From Robinsoniella peoriensis (GTDB lineage: Bacteria; Bacillota; Clostridia; Lachnospirales; Lachnospiraceae): a stretch of DNA of 64,000 nucleotides. The notes below the pieces were generated by a model, which was given only the letters and a program-made list of their open reading frames with translations, had not been told where the DNA came from and made no database searches. The stretch is taken from the NCBI RefSeq assembly GCF_042680125.1, contig NZ_JBHTNY010000003.1; one strand, 5' to 3'. Shown piece by piece: positions 25,463 to 34,174 of this stretch (position 1 is its first letter; the number at the start of each line of letters is the position of its first letter). The translations under genes and the position numbers were made by a program.

Positions 25463-25491
25463 ATTTTACCATATCTTACGACACATTTCAA
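25463..25491 (-). promoter_or_regulatory. Promoter of the carA leader RNA
   Basis: TTGAAA (25486-25491), 17 bases, TAAAAT (25463-25468) on the minus strand, about 7 bases before the predicted RNA 5' end. Confidence 0.75.
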
Positions 25492-25678
25492 CCTTTTTTT
25501 TGAGAAATTTTTGGAATTATTTTTTTGAAATCATTCGTATCTCTGTTTTAGCCTGAAGCTATACCGCTTTTTATACAAGATTGGTATGATTTCTGCTTAT
25601 GAATTTATAAAAATTTCACTTGATTAATGAGGGGGATCTGCGTTAAACTATAACTGTAGATTTAAAACATAACAAAAC

Positions 25679-25822
25679 ATAGGCGGCCGCTTTATCTTTC
25701 TCGATTGTAAAAAAGAGAATTCTAAAGTAGCCGCCCTCTACGAAAGCAATGGATTCAAGTCTTATCAGGAAATCACCATGTCCGATGGCAGTACCTATCT
25801 TCAGATGGTTAAAATCTTCTAA
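25679..25822 (+). pseudogene. C-terminal remnant of a GNAT acetyltransferase
   Basis: The plus strand reads IGGRFIFLDCKKENSKVAAL, then YESNGFKSYQEITM and a tail ending LQMVKIF before a double stop. The AxxLYExxGF element is the GNAT acetyl-CoA-domain signature, and the stop is where such proteins end. No start codon or N-terminal half is present; an in-frame stop lies a few codons upstream. This is a truncated acetyltransferase gene. Confidence 0.7.
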
Positions 25823-25831
25823 TAAATTTCA

Positions 25832-26515
25832 TTATCCTAAAAGTAACCCTTTTATCAAAAACCAGACAGGCGGTACAAGCAGCGCCGGAAGCATGTTCAA
25901 TGTTTTACAGTCTTTTATTTTTAGAATAGAAAGTCCTGAACTGGCAATCAGAAAACCTCCAACAATAGAAATCTCTGTCAAAAGTTCCGGTGTTAAAAAA
26001 CCGCTTAAAAGTCCTGCCCCCAGATAAATACTTCCCTGCCATACAAACAATACCCCTGCTGTTATCGCCATCCCGATTCCATAAGTGGAAGCAAGAACCA
26101 TAGAGGTCACAAAATCTAATGCAGCATTTGTAAATAAATAAGTATTGTCCCCATGAAGTGCACTTTCCATAGGTCCCAAAATTGACAACGTACCAATGCA
26201 GAATAATAAAATTCCGGTAGCCAGCCCCTGCCCCAGATTACTGCTTGAAAATTTACTGGTTAACCGCGCAAACCGTCTGTCTATGCCGAGCATGGTGCCA
26301 AGCAGGCTGCCAATTGCCAGACTGATAATAAACAATACCGGGAACTGGCTTTTAGGCATGTTCTGTACGATTGCATTGATGCCAAGTCCTGCTGCAGCCA
26401 GACCCATTGCGTTAAAAAGTGCCCCCTGATATTCTTCTTTAATTCCCTTCTTAACCAGACTCCCAATCAGACTTCCAGCCAGAATCGTTCCTGTATTTAC
26501 AATCGTTCCAATCAT
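25832..26515 (-). CDS. DUF554 family membrane protein
   Basis: 227 residues, about seven hydrophobic segments, beginning MIGTIVNTGTILAGSLIGSL as usual for DUF554 (YdfK-like) proteins. The frame continues to 26575, but the ATG at 26515 follows AGGAGG and fits the family start. No function is established; a transport-like membrane role is plausible. It is last of a four-gene run and follows a MerR regulator, which may control it. Confidence 0.85.
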   Translation of the reverse strand: MIGTIVNTGTILAGSLIGSLVKKGIKEEYQGALFNAMGLAAAGLGINAIVQNMPKSQFPVLFIISLAIGSLLGTMLGIDRRFARLTSKFSSSNLGQGLATGILLFCIGTLSILGPMESALHGDNTYLFTNAALDFVTSMVLASTYGIGMAITAGVLFVWQGSIYLGAGLLSGFLTPELLTEISIVGGFLIASSGLSILKIKDCKTLNMLPALLVPPVWFLIKGLLLG

Positions 26516-26571
26516 AACAAATTTATCCTCCTCATACAGACTCAAATATAAACCCTCCAGTAAATAGAGGG

Positions 26572-27390
26572 TCAAGTAATTTTGTATGGAATCTGCAATT
26601 CAGTTACAAATCTGGAGGAATCATTTGTCATCCCCGCATCGATCAGGGTTATTTCAACGGAATCTCCATCCGGTTCATACCCCTGCTGCTCCATATAAGA
26701 CAGTAATTCAAGATAATATCTCTCTGCTGCCTGATGGGTTCCCTGAAAACGGATAGACAGATAATCCGCTTCTTTTAAAAACACGGTGTCGCCCCGGTAT
26801 TCATCCTCTTGTTCCAGCAACACAAAAATCCCGGAAAACTTATCAAATCTGCGCTTCAGCAAATCTTCCCGGGATACAGAAACTCCTACCTTTCCAAGAA
26901 ACATTACCGCATTTAATTTATTGTTACGCTCCAGTTCACGGATTGGATATTCCAGATCCTCACCTACCGGGATCTCTTTTCTGAGATATGCTGCTTTTCT
27001 TAACGGTATTCGCTTTTCCATTATCCGGTTATACACTGTTTCCACTGCATCCTGAATCTGAGTCAGCCTTCTCTTCAGCTTTTTCTCCACCAGATCCAAT
27101 TCGCGTTTTCTGGATGCAATTTCATCCTGCTGCACTTTTAAGATATAAACCATCTGGTCAATATCCTTATTTCCAAAAAAATCTGCGATTTTCCCGATCG
27201 GCATATTGAGTGCCCTGAGATACTTTATGGTATTCAGCCGTTCAAACTGTCTGGTAGAATAGTACCGATATCCGGTAGCTGAATCTGTCAGCTCCGGTTT
27301 TAAAAGTCCAATCCCATCGTAATACCGCAAGGTACGTATATTAACATCAAATAATTTTGCAACTTCTCCAATTGTAAATAATTCTTTCAT
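26572..27390 (-). CDS. MerR-family regulator with effector-binding C-terminus
   Basis: 272 residues. The N-terminal MerR helix-turn-helix is intact (FTIGEVAKLFDVNIRTLRYY), followed by a long coiled coil (about 80-125) and a GyrI-like/BmrR-type ligand-binding domain (about 130-272). Such proteins bind amphipathic drugs and activate transporter genes. Its start overlaps the previous stop by 4 bases and the DUF554 gene follows, so its regulatory target may be its own operon. Confidence 0.9.
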   Translation of the reverse strand: MKELFTIGEVAKLFDVNIRTLRYYDGIGLLKPELTDSATGYRYYSTRQFERLNTIKYLRALNMPIGKIADFFGNKDIDQMVYILKVQQDEIASRKRELDLVEKKLKRRLTQIQDAVETVYNRIMEKRIPLRKAAYLRKEIPVGEDLEYPIRELERNNKLNAVMFLGKVGVSVSREDLLKRRFDKFSGIFVLLEQEDEYRGDTVFLKEADYLSIRFQGTHQAAERYYLELLSYMEQQGYEPDGDSVEITLIDAGMTNDSSRFVTELQIPYKIT

Positions 27391-27818
27391 AAATGTTGTC
27401 TCTGCCTGTATAATTCTTTTAGGTCTTCTATTGCCATTCCCATATCCAATATATGAAAACCAAAATAAATTTCATTCATTATCTGTGCATCCGCCTGCTC
27501 AAAGATATCACGGCTCTTTTCTCCGGTCATAAAATGCCAGCATCGGTACAGATAACCGCTCCAATACATCACTTCATTGGTATATTTATTGCCAGCCCCT
27601 TTCAGTCCCCGGGCTTCCTGTGCCAGCAATTCCAACAGGTAAGCTTCTCCCGCCCACTGCAGTCTGTCGTAATCCTCATCTAATCCTGCCGCTGCACTGC
27701 TATTCATAAAAACTTTTATAAAATCAGGGCTGTCATATCCCATTTTCAAAGAAAGTTCAAATAATCGCCCTTGTACATTACAGATCTGGTGTTCCATCAA
27801 ACTTAACTTTCTCCTCAT
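27387..27818 (-). CDS. Partner protein of the HTH-DUF3990 gene (unrecognised; possible antitoxin)
   Basis: 143 residues, acidic and predicted helical, with no signal or membrane segment. Central stretches FIKVFMNSSAAAGLD and LQWAGEAYLLELLAQEA look like a small family that accompanies DUF3990 genes, possibly DUF3791-like, but I cannot assign it firmly. Its ATG overlaps the upstream TGA (ATGA); an internal ATG at 27797 behind AGGAGA is an alternative start. The coupling suggests the two proteins act together. Confidence 0.6.
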   Translation of the reverse strand: MRRKLSLMEHQICNVQGRLFELSLKMGYDSPDFIKVFMNSSAAAGLDEDYDRLQWAGEAYLLELLAQEARGLKGAGNKYTNEVMYWSGYLYRCWHFMTGEKSRDIFEQADAQIMNEIYFGFHILDMGMAIEDLKELYRQRQHL

Positions 27819-28672
27819 ATACGGCTGCCCCCATTCAGTATTTCATCAAAATAGCGGCCTTCCCTGCGATATTTTCTGCAGATTTCCTCCGCCCTGGTGA
27901 TTTCGCCGGCACGGTTTGCTTCGCACATTTTCCTGGAATAAGCTCTTTCCTTTTCACCAATAGGAAGATTTTCAATGATCCGAATCTGCTTACAGGCGCG
28001 TTCGCTGACGGCTGCATACTGCTTATCTGCCTTAAGCGCACTCAGACTGTTCATCAATGCCACATCTGTAATCTCGCAGGAGAAAAAACGTTCCAGAACA
28101 ACAAACATTCTGTCACTCACAACATATCCGCTTATCATATCACAATCTTTTGCAATATTTTTAAACTTTTCATAATAAGGAGTTCCCTTCATGTCCTCCA
28201 TTCTTCCTCTGTTTAGAGCAATCAGCATGGCCCAGTCAATACTTACCTCTAAATTCAATATCTTTAACCCCGTAAGATCTACTTTTACGGTATACATCCT
28301 TGCCTCCGGAAAATTGCAGATGAGTGACATTGGCTGACTCTGATTTGTCCCCATATAAAAACCTTTGCCAAAATCACAAAACTCACTGCTGATTGGGCGT
28401 ACGGCTCCCTGAATCCCTCTTTTGGAACCATGATATAACATTAGGCTTTTTTCAGAAGTAATCACCACTGCATCCTTTTGCAGTTCATCAAAATCAATAA
28501 GATTATCCCGGCAAATCATACGAAGGCTGTTAATCGCCACTGCTGTCGGCTCACAATGCCCATTTTCCCAGCGATTCACCGTGGCAAAGCTGACGCCCAG
28601 TACTTTTGCAAGCTGAGTCTGGCTAAGCCCGGCACGCTTACGAATTTCCTTTACCATCTCAGAACTTTTCAT
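27815..28672 (-). CDS. HTH (XRE)-DUF3990 fusion, ADP-ribosyltransferase-like
   Basis: 285 residues. Residues 4-60 are an XRE helix-turn-helix (LSQTQLAKVLGVSFATVNRW). The rest matches DUF3990: LYHGSKRG at 79-86, DFGKGFYMGT at 100-109 and the late YVVSDRMFVVLERFF motif, the spacing of ADP-ribosyltransferase (H-Y-type) folds. DUF3990 proteins are found in toxin-antitoxin loci. A DNA-binding domain fused to the toxin-like domain would allow autoregulation. It is first of the coupled four-gene run. Confidence 0.78.
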   Translation of the reverse strand: MKSSEMVKEIRKRAGLSQTQLAKVLGVSFATVNRWENGHCEPTAVAINSLRMICRDNLIDFDELQKDAVVITSEKSLMLYHGSKRGIQGAVRPISSEFCDFGKGFYMGTNQSQPMSLICNFPEARMYTVKVDLTGLKILNLEVSIDWAMLIALNRGRMEDMKGTPYYEKFKNIAKDCDMISGYVVSDRMFVVLERFFSCEITDVALMNSLSALKADKQYAAVSERACKQIRIIENLPIGEKERAYSRKMCEANRAGEITRAEEICRKYRREGRYFDEILNGGSRI

Positions 28673-28746
28673 ATCCGCCCTCCACCTTGGAACATGTCCT
28701 AAAATGATTATACCCGTCTAACCACTCCGCCGCGTATGCTGCAATC

Positions 28747-28791
28747 GTGCAATTTCAGGAATGCAGCACCGCTACGCTCCTGAAATTACAC
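28747..28791. repeat. Inverted repeat upstream of the HTH-DUF3990 operon
   Basis: GTG-AATTTCAGGA (28747-28760) pairs with TCCTGAAATT-CAC (28778-28791) around a 17-base loop. It lies about 75 bases from the HTH gene start and is not followed by a T-tract, so it is more likely an operator or leader hairpin than a terminator. The rest of 28673-29082 shows only a leader pseudoknot candidate. Confidence 0.65.
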
Positions 28792-28993
28792 GGTTACATC
28801 CCACACACCGTTACAATCAGACAGGCACAAGCATTTTTTCACACACTCTGATAAATTTCATATTGATATCATACCATGGTCGATTTTTGATTACAAGTCG
28901 ATGTGTTCTTAACTTAGCAAAATTTTACAAAAAATATGTACATTTCAGGGATATTTTTTCTCAGAATGCAAAAACTAAATAGAAAACAAAGAA

Positions 28994-29055
28994 ACAGGTT
29001 GAAAAATATAATAAGAAGGGAACTGCCAAAGCTACTCAACCTGTGAAATCGGCAG
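28994..29055 (+). other. Candidate H-type pseudoknot upstream of a 62-residue gene
   Basis: ACAGGTTGA (28994-29002) is perfectly complementary to TCAACCTGT (29036-29044), and CTGCC in the loop (29023-29027) can pair with GGCAG beyond the stem (29051-29055). It ends 27 bases before the ATG at 29083, in an otherwise ribosome-site-poor leader. Confidence 0.4.
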
Positions 29056-29082
29056 AATCATTTTATGATATGGTGTACTAAC

Positions 29083-29271
29083 ATGATTAACAATGAAGAA
29101 CTTCCTATCGGATTTACTATGGAAATGGCCATGCATTCCGAAGTTTTAAATCGTTTTGCAGGACTCCCCAAACAAGAACAGGAAAAGATTATTAACGGTG
29201 CAAGAAACATTAACAGCCATGATGCGATGCGCAGCTATGTAGAAAATATTTTTAATAATGGTATGCAGTAA
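29083..29271 (+). CDS. Conserved small protein, 62 residues
   Basis: Soluble, acidic, helical peptide beginning MINNEELPIGFTMEMAMHSE, with later LPKQEQEKIINGARNI. It resembles a small family common in Lachnospiraceae, without known function. I use the ATG at 29083; an ATG at 29065 adds six residues, and neither has a strong Shine-Dalgarno site. No membrane or metal motif is seen. It stands alone between divergent or convergent neighbours. Confidence 0.6.
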   Translation: MINNEELPIGFTMEMAMHSEVLNRFAGLPKQEQEKIINGARNINSHDAMRSYVENIFNNGMQ

Positions 29272-29277
29272 AACAAT

Positions 29278-29317
29278 AAAAAGTTCCGGTTAATAGCACC
29301 TCTGCTATTACCGGAAC
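29278..29317. terminator. Strong hairpin downstream of the small-protein gene
   Basis: Stem GTTCCGG-TAATAGC with GCTATTA-CCGGAAC (14 pairs, one bulge). On the minus strand it is followed by TTTTT, so it best fits termination of the MATE-gene transcript, and may act in both directions. Confidence 0.7.
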
Positions 29318-29361
29318 CAGTAGTTCATAAAGCTTCTGTTTCAATAATAATTCTAAAATCC

Positions 29362-29523
29362 AGTACTTCATCCAGCCAGAAACCCTACTGACAGTGCTGA
29401 TTATTTTGTCAGTCTGCAAGGCGGAGGATGGAAGCGGAGTGGTTCCTCCGCTGACTGACGACAACGCGGCAGATGGCAAAATAGGCAGTGCTGTCAGTAG
29501 GGTTTCTAGCCGGATGGAGTACT
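29362..29523. repeat. MITE-like 162-bp palindromic element
   Basis: Two arms of about 55 bases, each running AGTACT-CATCC- and then a perfect 17-base AGAAACCCTACTGACAG, in inverted orientation and about 85 percent identical. They enclose a central hairpin GCGGAGGA/TCCTCCGC. No coding frame is supported. The right tip reaches the stop codon of the MATE gene. Terminal inverted repeats without a transposase suggest a non-autonomous mobile element or an extended structured RNA. Confidence 0.75.
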
Positions 29524-30886
29524 AGCTTATACTTTCTTTTGGTTTTCCATCCGGATAAATCGTTTTCATTTTTTTCATTGTCATAAAATACGCTATTCCC
29601 AGTGGTATTGCAGCTCCTATCCAGGCAAGCGGATTTGACCAGCACGCTCCGGCAAACCCCATAATTCCTGACAAACAAATTGCAGCAAAACAGCGCATAA
29701 CCAATTCCATTACACCTGCAAGTGTCGGCATAAAGCTTTTTCCAAGCCCCTGTAACGTAAACCGGAAAACAAACAACAGTGCTAATACAAAATACAGGCT
29801 TCCGTTTATGCCCAGATATACCTGTGCCAGGTTAAGTACCTCCGGTTGTCCGGGGCCTACAAATATTCCCGCAAGCTGATAACCGGCAAAGATATTTACA
29901 AGTCCCATCACGATACTAAATCCTACAGAAATCAAAGCACATTGGAATACTCCCTTACGGATACGGTCTATTCTTCCTGCACCCATATTCTGCGCTGCAT
30001 ATGTACCCATGGTAGTTCCAAAGGAATTCATCGGCTGTGTGGCAATACTGTCAATCTTCTGTGCTGCCGTATATGCCGCAACAGACACAGCTCCCAGTCC
30101 ATTCAGAGCATATTGCAGTATTACTGCACCAATTGCTATAATGGACATCTGAAATGCCATAGGAAGGGCTAATTTCAGATGCAGGGTAACCTCCCAGGAT
30201 GTCACCTTCCAGTCATCTTTTTTGGGAATCAGGAAAGTAAGCCGCTTCTTCATATACCACAGACATAATAATCCGGATACCAGCTGTGCCAGAATCGTTG
30301 CCCATGCAGCTCCTGCCACACCCATCTTAAATACCAGAATCAAAACAAAGTCCAGAATAATATTCAGTATACATGCAATGATCAAAAACAGCAGAGGCGT
30401 CTTACTGTCGCCAACCGCCCTGATAATATTCGATAACATATTAAACAGCATACATGCCGCAGTTCCTGTAAATATAATTACCAGATAACTCCAGGCATCA
30501 TCAATAATCTCTGCCGGTGTCTGCATCCACTCCAGGATTGGTCTGGTCAGAGGAACCGCAATCACGGTCAGCAATATTGTAACTGCCAGGCTGATTAATG
30601 CCCCAACTGCAATACTGCGGCGAACTCCATTCTCATCAGAAGCTCCAAACCGCTGCGCCGTTACGATAGACAACCCGGCGGTAAGCCCCATTGCAAATCC
30701 CAGTATCAAAAATGTAATGCTTCCCGTACACCCCACTGCTGCAAGCGCATGGACTCCAATTGTCCTGCCTACAATTAAGGTATCCGCCATGCTGTAGAAC
30801 TGCTGAAATATATTTCCAATCAGCAGCGGAATTGTAAAAAACAGGATTAATTTCGCCGGTTGTCCGGATGTCATATTTTTTGTCAT
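29522..30886 (-). CDS. MATE-family multidrug/metabolite efflux protein
   Basis: 454 residues, about 12 hydrophobic segments, starting MTKNMTSGQPAKLILFF with the typical MATE segment FQQFYSMADTLIVGRTIG near residue 28. It would export cationic compounds in exchange for Na+ or H+. It is divergent from an AraC-type regulator, a common arrangement for control, and its stop codon is the edge of the palindromic element. The substrate cannot be read. Confidence 0.93.
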   Translation of the reverse strand: MTKNMTSGQPAKLILFFTIPLLIGNIFQQFYSMADTLIVGRTIGVHALAAVGCTGSITFLILGFAMGLTAGLSIVTAQRFGASDENGVRRSIAVGALISLAVTILLTVIAVPLTRPILEWMQTPAEIIDDAWSYLVIIFTGTAACMLFNMLSNIIRAVGDSKTPLLFLIIACILNIILDFVLILVFKMGVAGAAWATILAQLVSGLLCLWYMKKRLTFLIPKKDDWKVTSWEVTLHLKLALPMAFQMSIIAIGAVILQYALNGLGAVSVAAYTAAQKIDSIATQPMNSFGTTMGTYAAQNMGAGRIDRIRKGVFQCALISVGFSIVMGLVNIFAGYQLAGIFVGPGQPEVLNLAQVYLGINGSLYFVLALLFVFRFTLQGLGKSFMPTLAGVMELVMRCFAAICLSGIMGFAGACWSNPLAWIGAAIPLGIAYFMTMKKMKTIYPDGKPKESIS

Positions 30887-31054
30887 AGTTGCTTTCCCCC
30901 TTCATTATTTTAATGAAACACGGTCTATTATAGTATTTCGTCAAAAAAATAGAATGTAATTTCTTGTACAGTTCATGTAGTATTTTGCATTCTGCCTTGC
31001 ATCCCATCCAAAACCGTGTATAATAAAATTATAAAAGACCCGGAGTGATGATAC

Positions 31055-31912
31055 ATGTGCAATCAAAACTATGATATTACATACGAAGATTTAAATCCTA
31101 CATTTTTATACTTCTGTACTCTGAAGCGAAATGAGGAAGAGACCAATTACCACTGCCACGACTTTATTGAGTTCTCCATCATTCTGAAAGGAGAAGGTGC
31201 ACACGTGATTGATGGCGAGATTTATCCTGTAAAAGAAGGGGATTTCGTCATTTACAATCCCGGTACCTATCACCGAAGCTTGGTTACCTCTTCGGATAAC
31301 CAGGCCCTGGAGTGTTTCCTGTCCTTTTCCGATGTACATTTTCAGAATCTTCCAAAAGGACAAATGCCCTTGATCAACGGAGAAAACATTATTGCCATGG
31401 ATGCAATTATCAAGCAGGAAATCTTCAAAATCTGTTCTGCAATGGAAAAAGAATACCAGACCTGGAAACCGGGACGATACTTTATGTTAAAATCTTATCT
31501 GATACAGATTATTCTTTTAATCATACGGGAACAGCAGGATTCTCAAAAGATTCCGGATGGCTGTATCTTTGAATCTACGAACCGTAAATATGTCGTCAAA
31601 AAAATTATTCAATATTTTAGCCAGCACTATTCCGATAAAATATCCCTGGATCAGATCGCCCAGAATATGTATCTGAGCACTTTCTATATTTCCCGTATTT
31701 TTAAAAGTGAAACCGGAGAATCTCCGATTAACTATCTCATTAACCTGAGGATGGAAAAAGCCCGGGAATTAATTGAAACAGATGAAGCGATCAGCGTGCA
31801 GAATGTTGCCGCCTGTGTAGGATATGATGATGTATACCACTTTAGTAAATTATTTAAAAAGCATTATGGGGTGGCGCCTTCCAAATATCGTGTCGGGAAA
31901 AGATTTGAGTAG
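31055..31912 (+). CDS. AraC-family regulator with cupin sensor
   Basis: 285 residues. An N-terminal cupin-like arm (NYHCHDFIEFSIILKGEG) is followed by a C-terminal double helix-turn-helix (from about 185: ISLDQIAQNMYLSTFYISRI and VAACVGYDDVYHFSKLFKKH), the classic AraC signature. The ATG follows a weak GGAG. It is likely to respond to a sugar or other small ligand and to regulate itself or the divergent MATE gene. Confidence 0.92.
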   Translation: MCNQNYDITYEDLNPTFLYFCTLKRNEEETNYHCHDFIEFSIILKGEGAHVIDGEIYPVKEGDFVIYNPGTYHRSLVTSSDNQALECFLSFSDVHFQNLPKGQMPLINGENIIAMDAIIKQEIFKICSAMEKEYQTWKPGRYFMLKSYLIQIILLIIREQQDSQKIPDGCIFESTNRKYVVKKIIQYFSQHYSDKISLDQIAQNMYLSTFYISRIFKSETGESPINYLINLRMEKARELIETDEAISVQNVAACVGYDDVYHFSKLFKKHYGVAPSKYRVGKRFE

Positions 31913-31933
31913 ATATTGGAATGAGGTGATTGA

Positions 31934-33181
31934 ATGGCATATACGGAACTGATTAAAAATTTTGAGCGCATACGGGATTATATGAGAGAATTCTACGTCT
32001 ATGGTTTTAAGTGCAGAGAGGAGTTCGAAAAGAAAAGCAGCCGCTCATACGATAATGAACGCCGCAGAATCGAAAGCTATCTTGGTGATTACATGGGCTT
32101 TCGCCAGACTCCCGGCGGAAAAAATGTCTTTCTTTCCATTGACAGCAGAACCTGTGTGCACAATCCTCTCTATAAGGCATTAAAAGCAAAGAGCTTTACA
32201 AACGGCGATATCACTCTGCATTTTATATTATTCGATATCTTGTATAATCCGGGTATTTCTTATACTTTAAAAGAAATAACAGATAAAATTGATGCATCGT
32301 ACCTTTCTTTTTTCCAATCCCCTATGCTTTTTGATGAATCTACTGTTCGGAAAAAACTAAAAGAGTACATCGAATCAGGCTTAGTAAAAGGTAAAAAACA
32401 AGGAAGGCAGATTGTGTACAGCAGAACCTGCGCTGAAGACCTGTCATCCTGGTCCGATGCATTAAATTTCTTTTCTGAAGCAGGGCTTTGCGGGGTAATT
32501 GGCAGCTTTTTACTGGATCAGACCGGTTACGAATCTGAATTTTATTCTTTCAAGCATCACTACATAGCACATGCTCTTGAAAGCGAAGTACTCTGCCAGC
32601 TTCTGTATGGGATTTCCCAAAAGCGTTTCGTAACTATCACGAACTATACAAACAGATCAGAAAATACAAACACATGGGACCTGATCCCTCTCAGGATATT
32701 CGTAAGTGTCCAAAATGGAAGACGCTATCTGATGGGCTATAGCACCAAATATCACAGGATCAATTCCTACCGTCTTGATTATATTACCGGTGTAAAACCT
32801 GGGGATATCTCAGAAAATTTTGATCAGCTGCGGGACAAACTGGCAAATATGCAAAAATACATGTGGGGCATTTCATGTAACCGGCGGAACGCATTGGAAC
32901 ATGTAGAATTTACCATATATATTGGTAACGGTGAAGAACACATTTTTCATCGGCTGGAACGTGAAAAACGATGTGGGACAATACAGCGGATTGATGCTAA
33001 TACCTGCCGCTTTATTGCTGATGTATATGATACCGGCGAGATGATTCCCTGGATACGTACCTTTATATGCCGGATTACTTCCATGATCTTTTCTAACAGA
33101 ACAATCGAAAACCAGTTCAAACAGGATATCAGGGATATGTATGATTTATATCAATTAGAAGAATCAGGAGGGGATACGTAG
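31934..33181 (+). CDS. WYL-domain protein 1
   Basis: 415 residues. The N-terminus is helical, a winged-helix-like DNA-binding region lies about 80-160 (SYTLKEITDKIDASY, STVRKKLKEYIESGLVKGK), and a WYL domain follows from about 230 (FVTITNYTNRS, LIPLRIFVSVQNGRRYLMGY, INSYRLDYITGV). WYL domains bind nucleic acid or nucleotide ligands and often control defence or repair genes. Its stop overlaps the start of a second WYL gene by one base, so the pair probably forms a heteromeric regulator. Confidence 0.85.
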   Translation: MAYTELIKNFERIRDYMREFYVYGFKCREEFEKKSSRSYDNERRRIESYLGDYMGFRQTPGGKNVFLSIDSRTCVHNPLYKALKAKSFTNGDITLHFILFDILYNPGISYTLKEITDKIDASYLSFFQSPMLFDESTVRKKLKEYIESGLVKGKKQGRQIVYSRTCAEDLSSWSDALNFFSEAGLCGVIGSFLLDQTGYESEFYSFKHHYIAHALESEVLCQLLYGISQKRFVTITNYTNRSENTNTWDLIPLRIFVSVQNGRRYLMGYSTKYHRINSYRLDYITGVKPGDISENFDQLRDKLANMQKYMWGISCNRRNALEHVEFTIYIGNGEEHIFHRLEREKRCGTIQRIDANTCRFIADVYDTGEMIPWIRTFICRITSMIFSNRTIENQFKQDIRDMYDLYQLEESGGDT

Positions 33182-34092
33182 TGCTTTTTCATGAAATCTA
33201 CAGTTGTTACTATCATGCAGTAGCAAATATTTTATCAGCATCAGTAAAAGGAAACCTGACTAATACGGAAATGGAAAAGATCATAAATGAAACAGCCTTT
33301 GGTGAAAGTCATTTAACCATTATACCTGCATTGAAAAATGAAGAATGGCAATTAATGGATGACTCATTACATACACCGCTGACCCACGAACCTTCCATAG
33401 GGCTTACAACCCTGCAAAAACGCTGGTTAAAGGCAATCACCCTTGATCCCAGAATCAAACTATTTGAGATTGATTTTACGTTTTTAAAGGATGTGGAACC
33501 ACTGTTTACACCCGCAGATTATGTTGTGTTCGACAAATATAATGACGGAGATGAATATGAAGATGAAAATTATATTAAGATTTTTCATAAACTACGCAGC
33601 GCCATGCATGCCCGTAAAAAGGTAATCATCCGGTATAACAGTCAGAAAAACAACTACAGGGCCATCATCTGTACACCTTATCAGTTCGAATATTCAGAAA
33701 AGGATGATAAATTCCGTATTCGTATTTTAGGGTGCCGGTACGCCGATATGCTCAATGTGGGCCGCATCAAAGAATGTGAAATAACAGAGGCAGAAGGGAC
33801 AGCCGGCAAGAAAATCAGGAACGTCACTTCAGAATTTCTGATAATGGAACTTTTAGACGAAAGAAATGCCTTGGAGCGTATTATGCTTCATTTTGCTCAC
33901 TTTAAAAAAGAAGCCGAACGCCTTTCCGAACATAAATACAGAATAAAAATATATTACGAGCGGGAAGATGAGACAGAATTGCTGATCCGGGTTTTATCAT
34001 TTGGACCTTTTGTCAAAGTAACGGAACCGGAACACTTTGTAGGATTGATAAAAAAAAGACTGTTAATGCAGAAAAGTTGTGACCTCAAATAA
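33181..34092 (+). CDS. WYL-domain protein 2
   Basis: 303 residues beginning with GTG behind GGAGGGG. No obvious helix-turn-helix is seen at the N-terminus. A WYL-like region runs about 125-200 (RKKVIIRYNSQKNNYRAI, CTPYQFEYSEKDDKFRIRIL), followed by the WYL C-terminal extension. Lacking its own DNA-binding region, it may be the ligand-sensing partner of the preceding protein (inference). A strong terminator follows. Confidence 0.8.
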   Translation: MLFHEIYSCYYHAVANILSASVKGNLTNTEMEKIINETAFGESHLTIIPALKNEEWQLMDDSLHTPLTHEPSIGLTTLQKRWLKAITLDPRIKLFEIDFTFLKDVEPLFTPADYVVFDKYNDGDEYEDENYIKIFHKLRSAMHARKKVIIRYNSQKNNYRAIICTPYQFEYSEKDDKFRIRILGCRYADMLNVGRIKECEITEAEGTAGKKIRNVTSEFLIMELLDERNALERIMLHFAHFKKEAERLSEHKYRIKIYYEREDETELLIRVLSFGPFVKVTEPEHFVGLIKKRLLMQKSCDLK

Positions 34093-34110
34093 GAGTTCGC
34101 AACTTTTTTT
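34072..34110 (+). terminator. Terminator of the WYL gene pair
   Basis: AAAAGTTG (34072-34079) pairs with CAACTTTT (34100-34107), with extra TGA/TCG contacts, then seven T. It overlaps the last codons of the second WYL gene. Confidence 0.75.
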
Positions 34111-34174
34111 CCGTGATAAATACATAATTTTCCATTAGAATATAGTTGCAGGGTTGCTTCAGTGTGTGTGTTCT

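Noticed and set aside
28700..28740. Serine-type tRNA start (GCGGAGTGGTTAGACGG) upstream of the HTH-DUF3990 gene
   Set aside because: No T-arm or acceptor partner follows, so the D-arm resemblance is coincidental.
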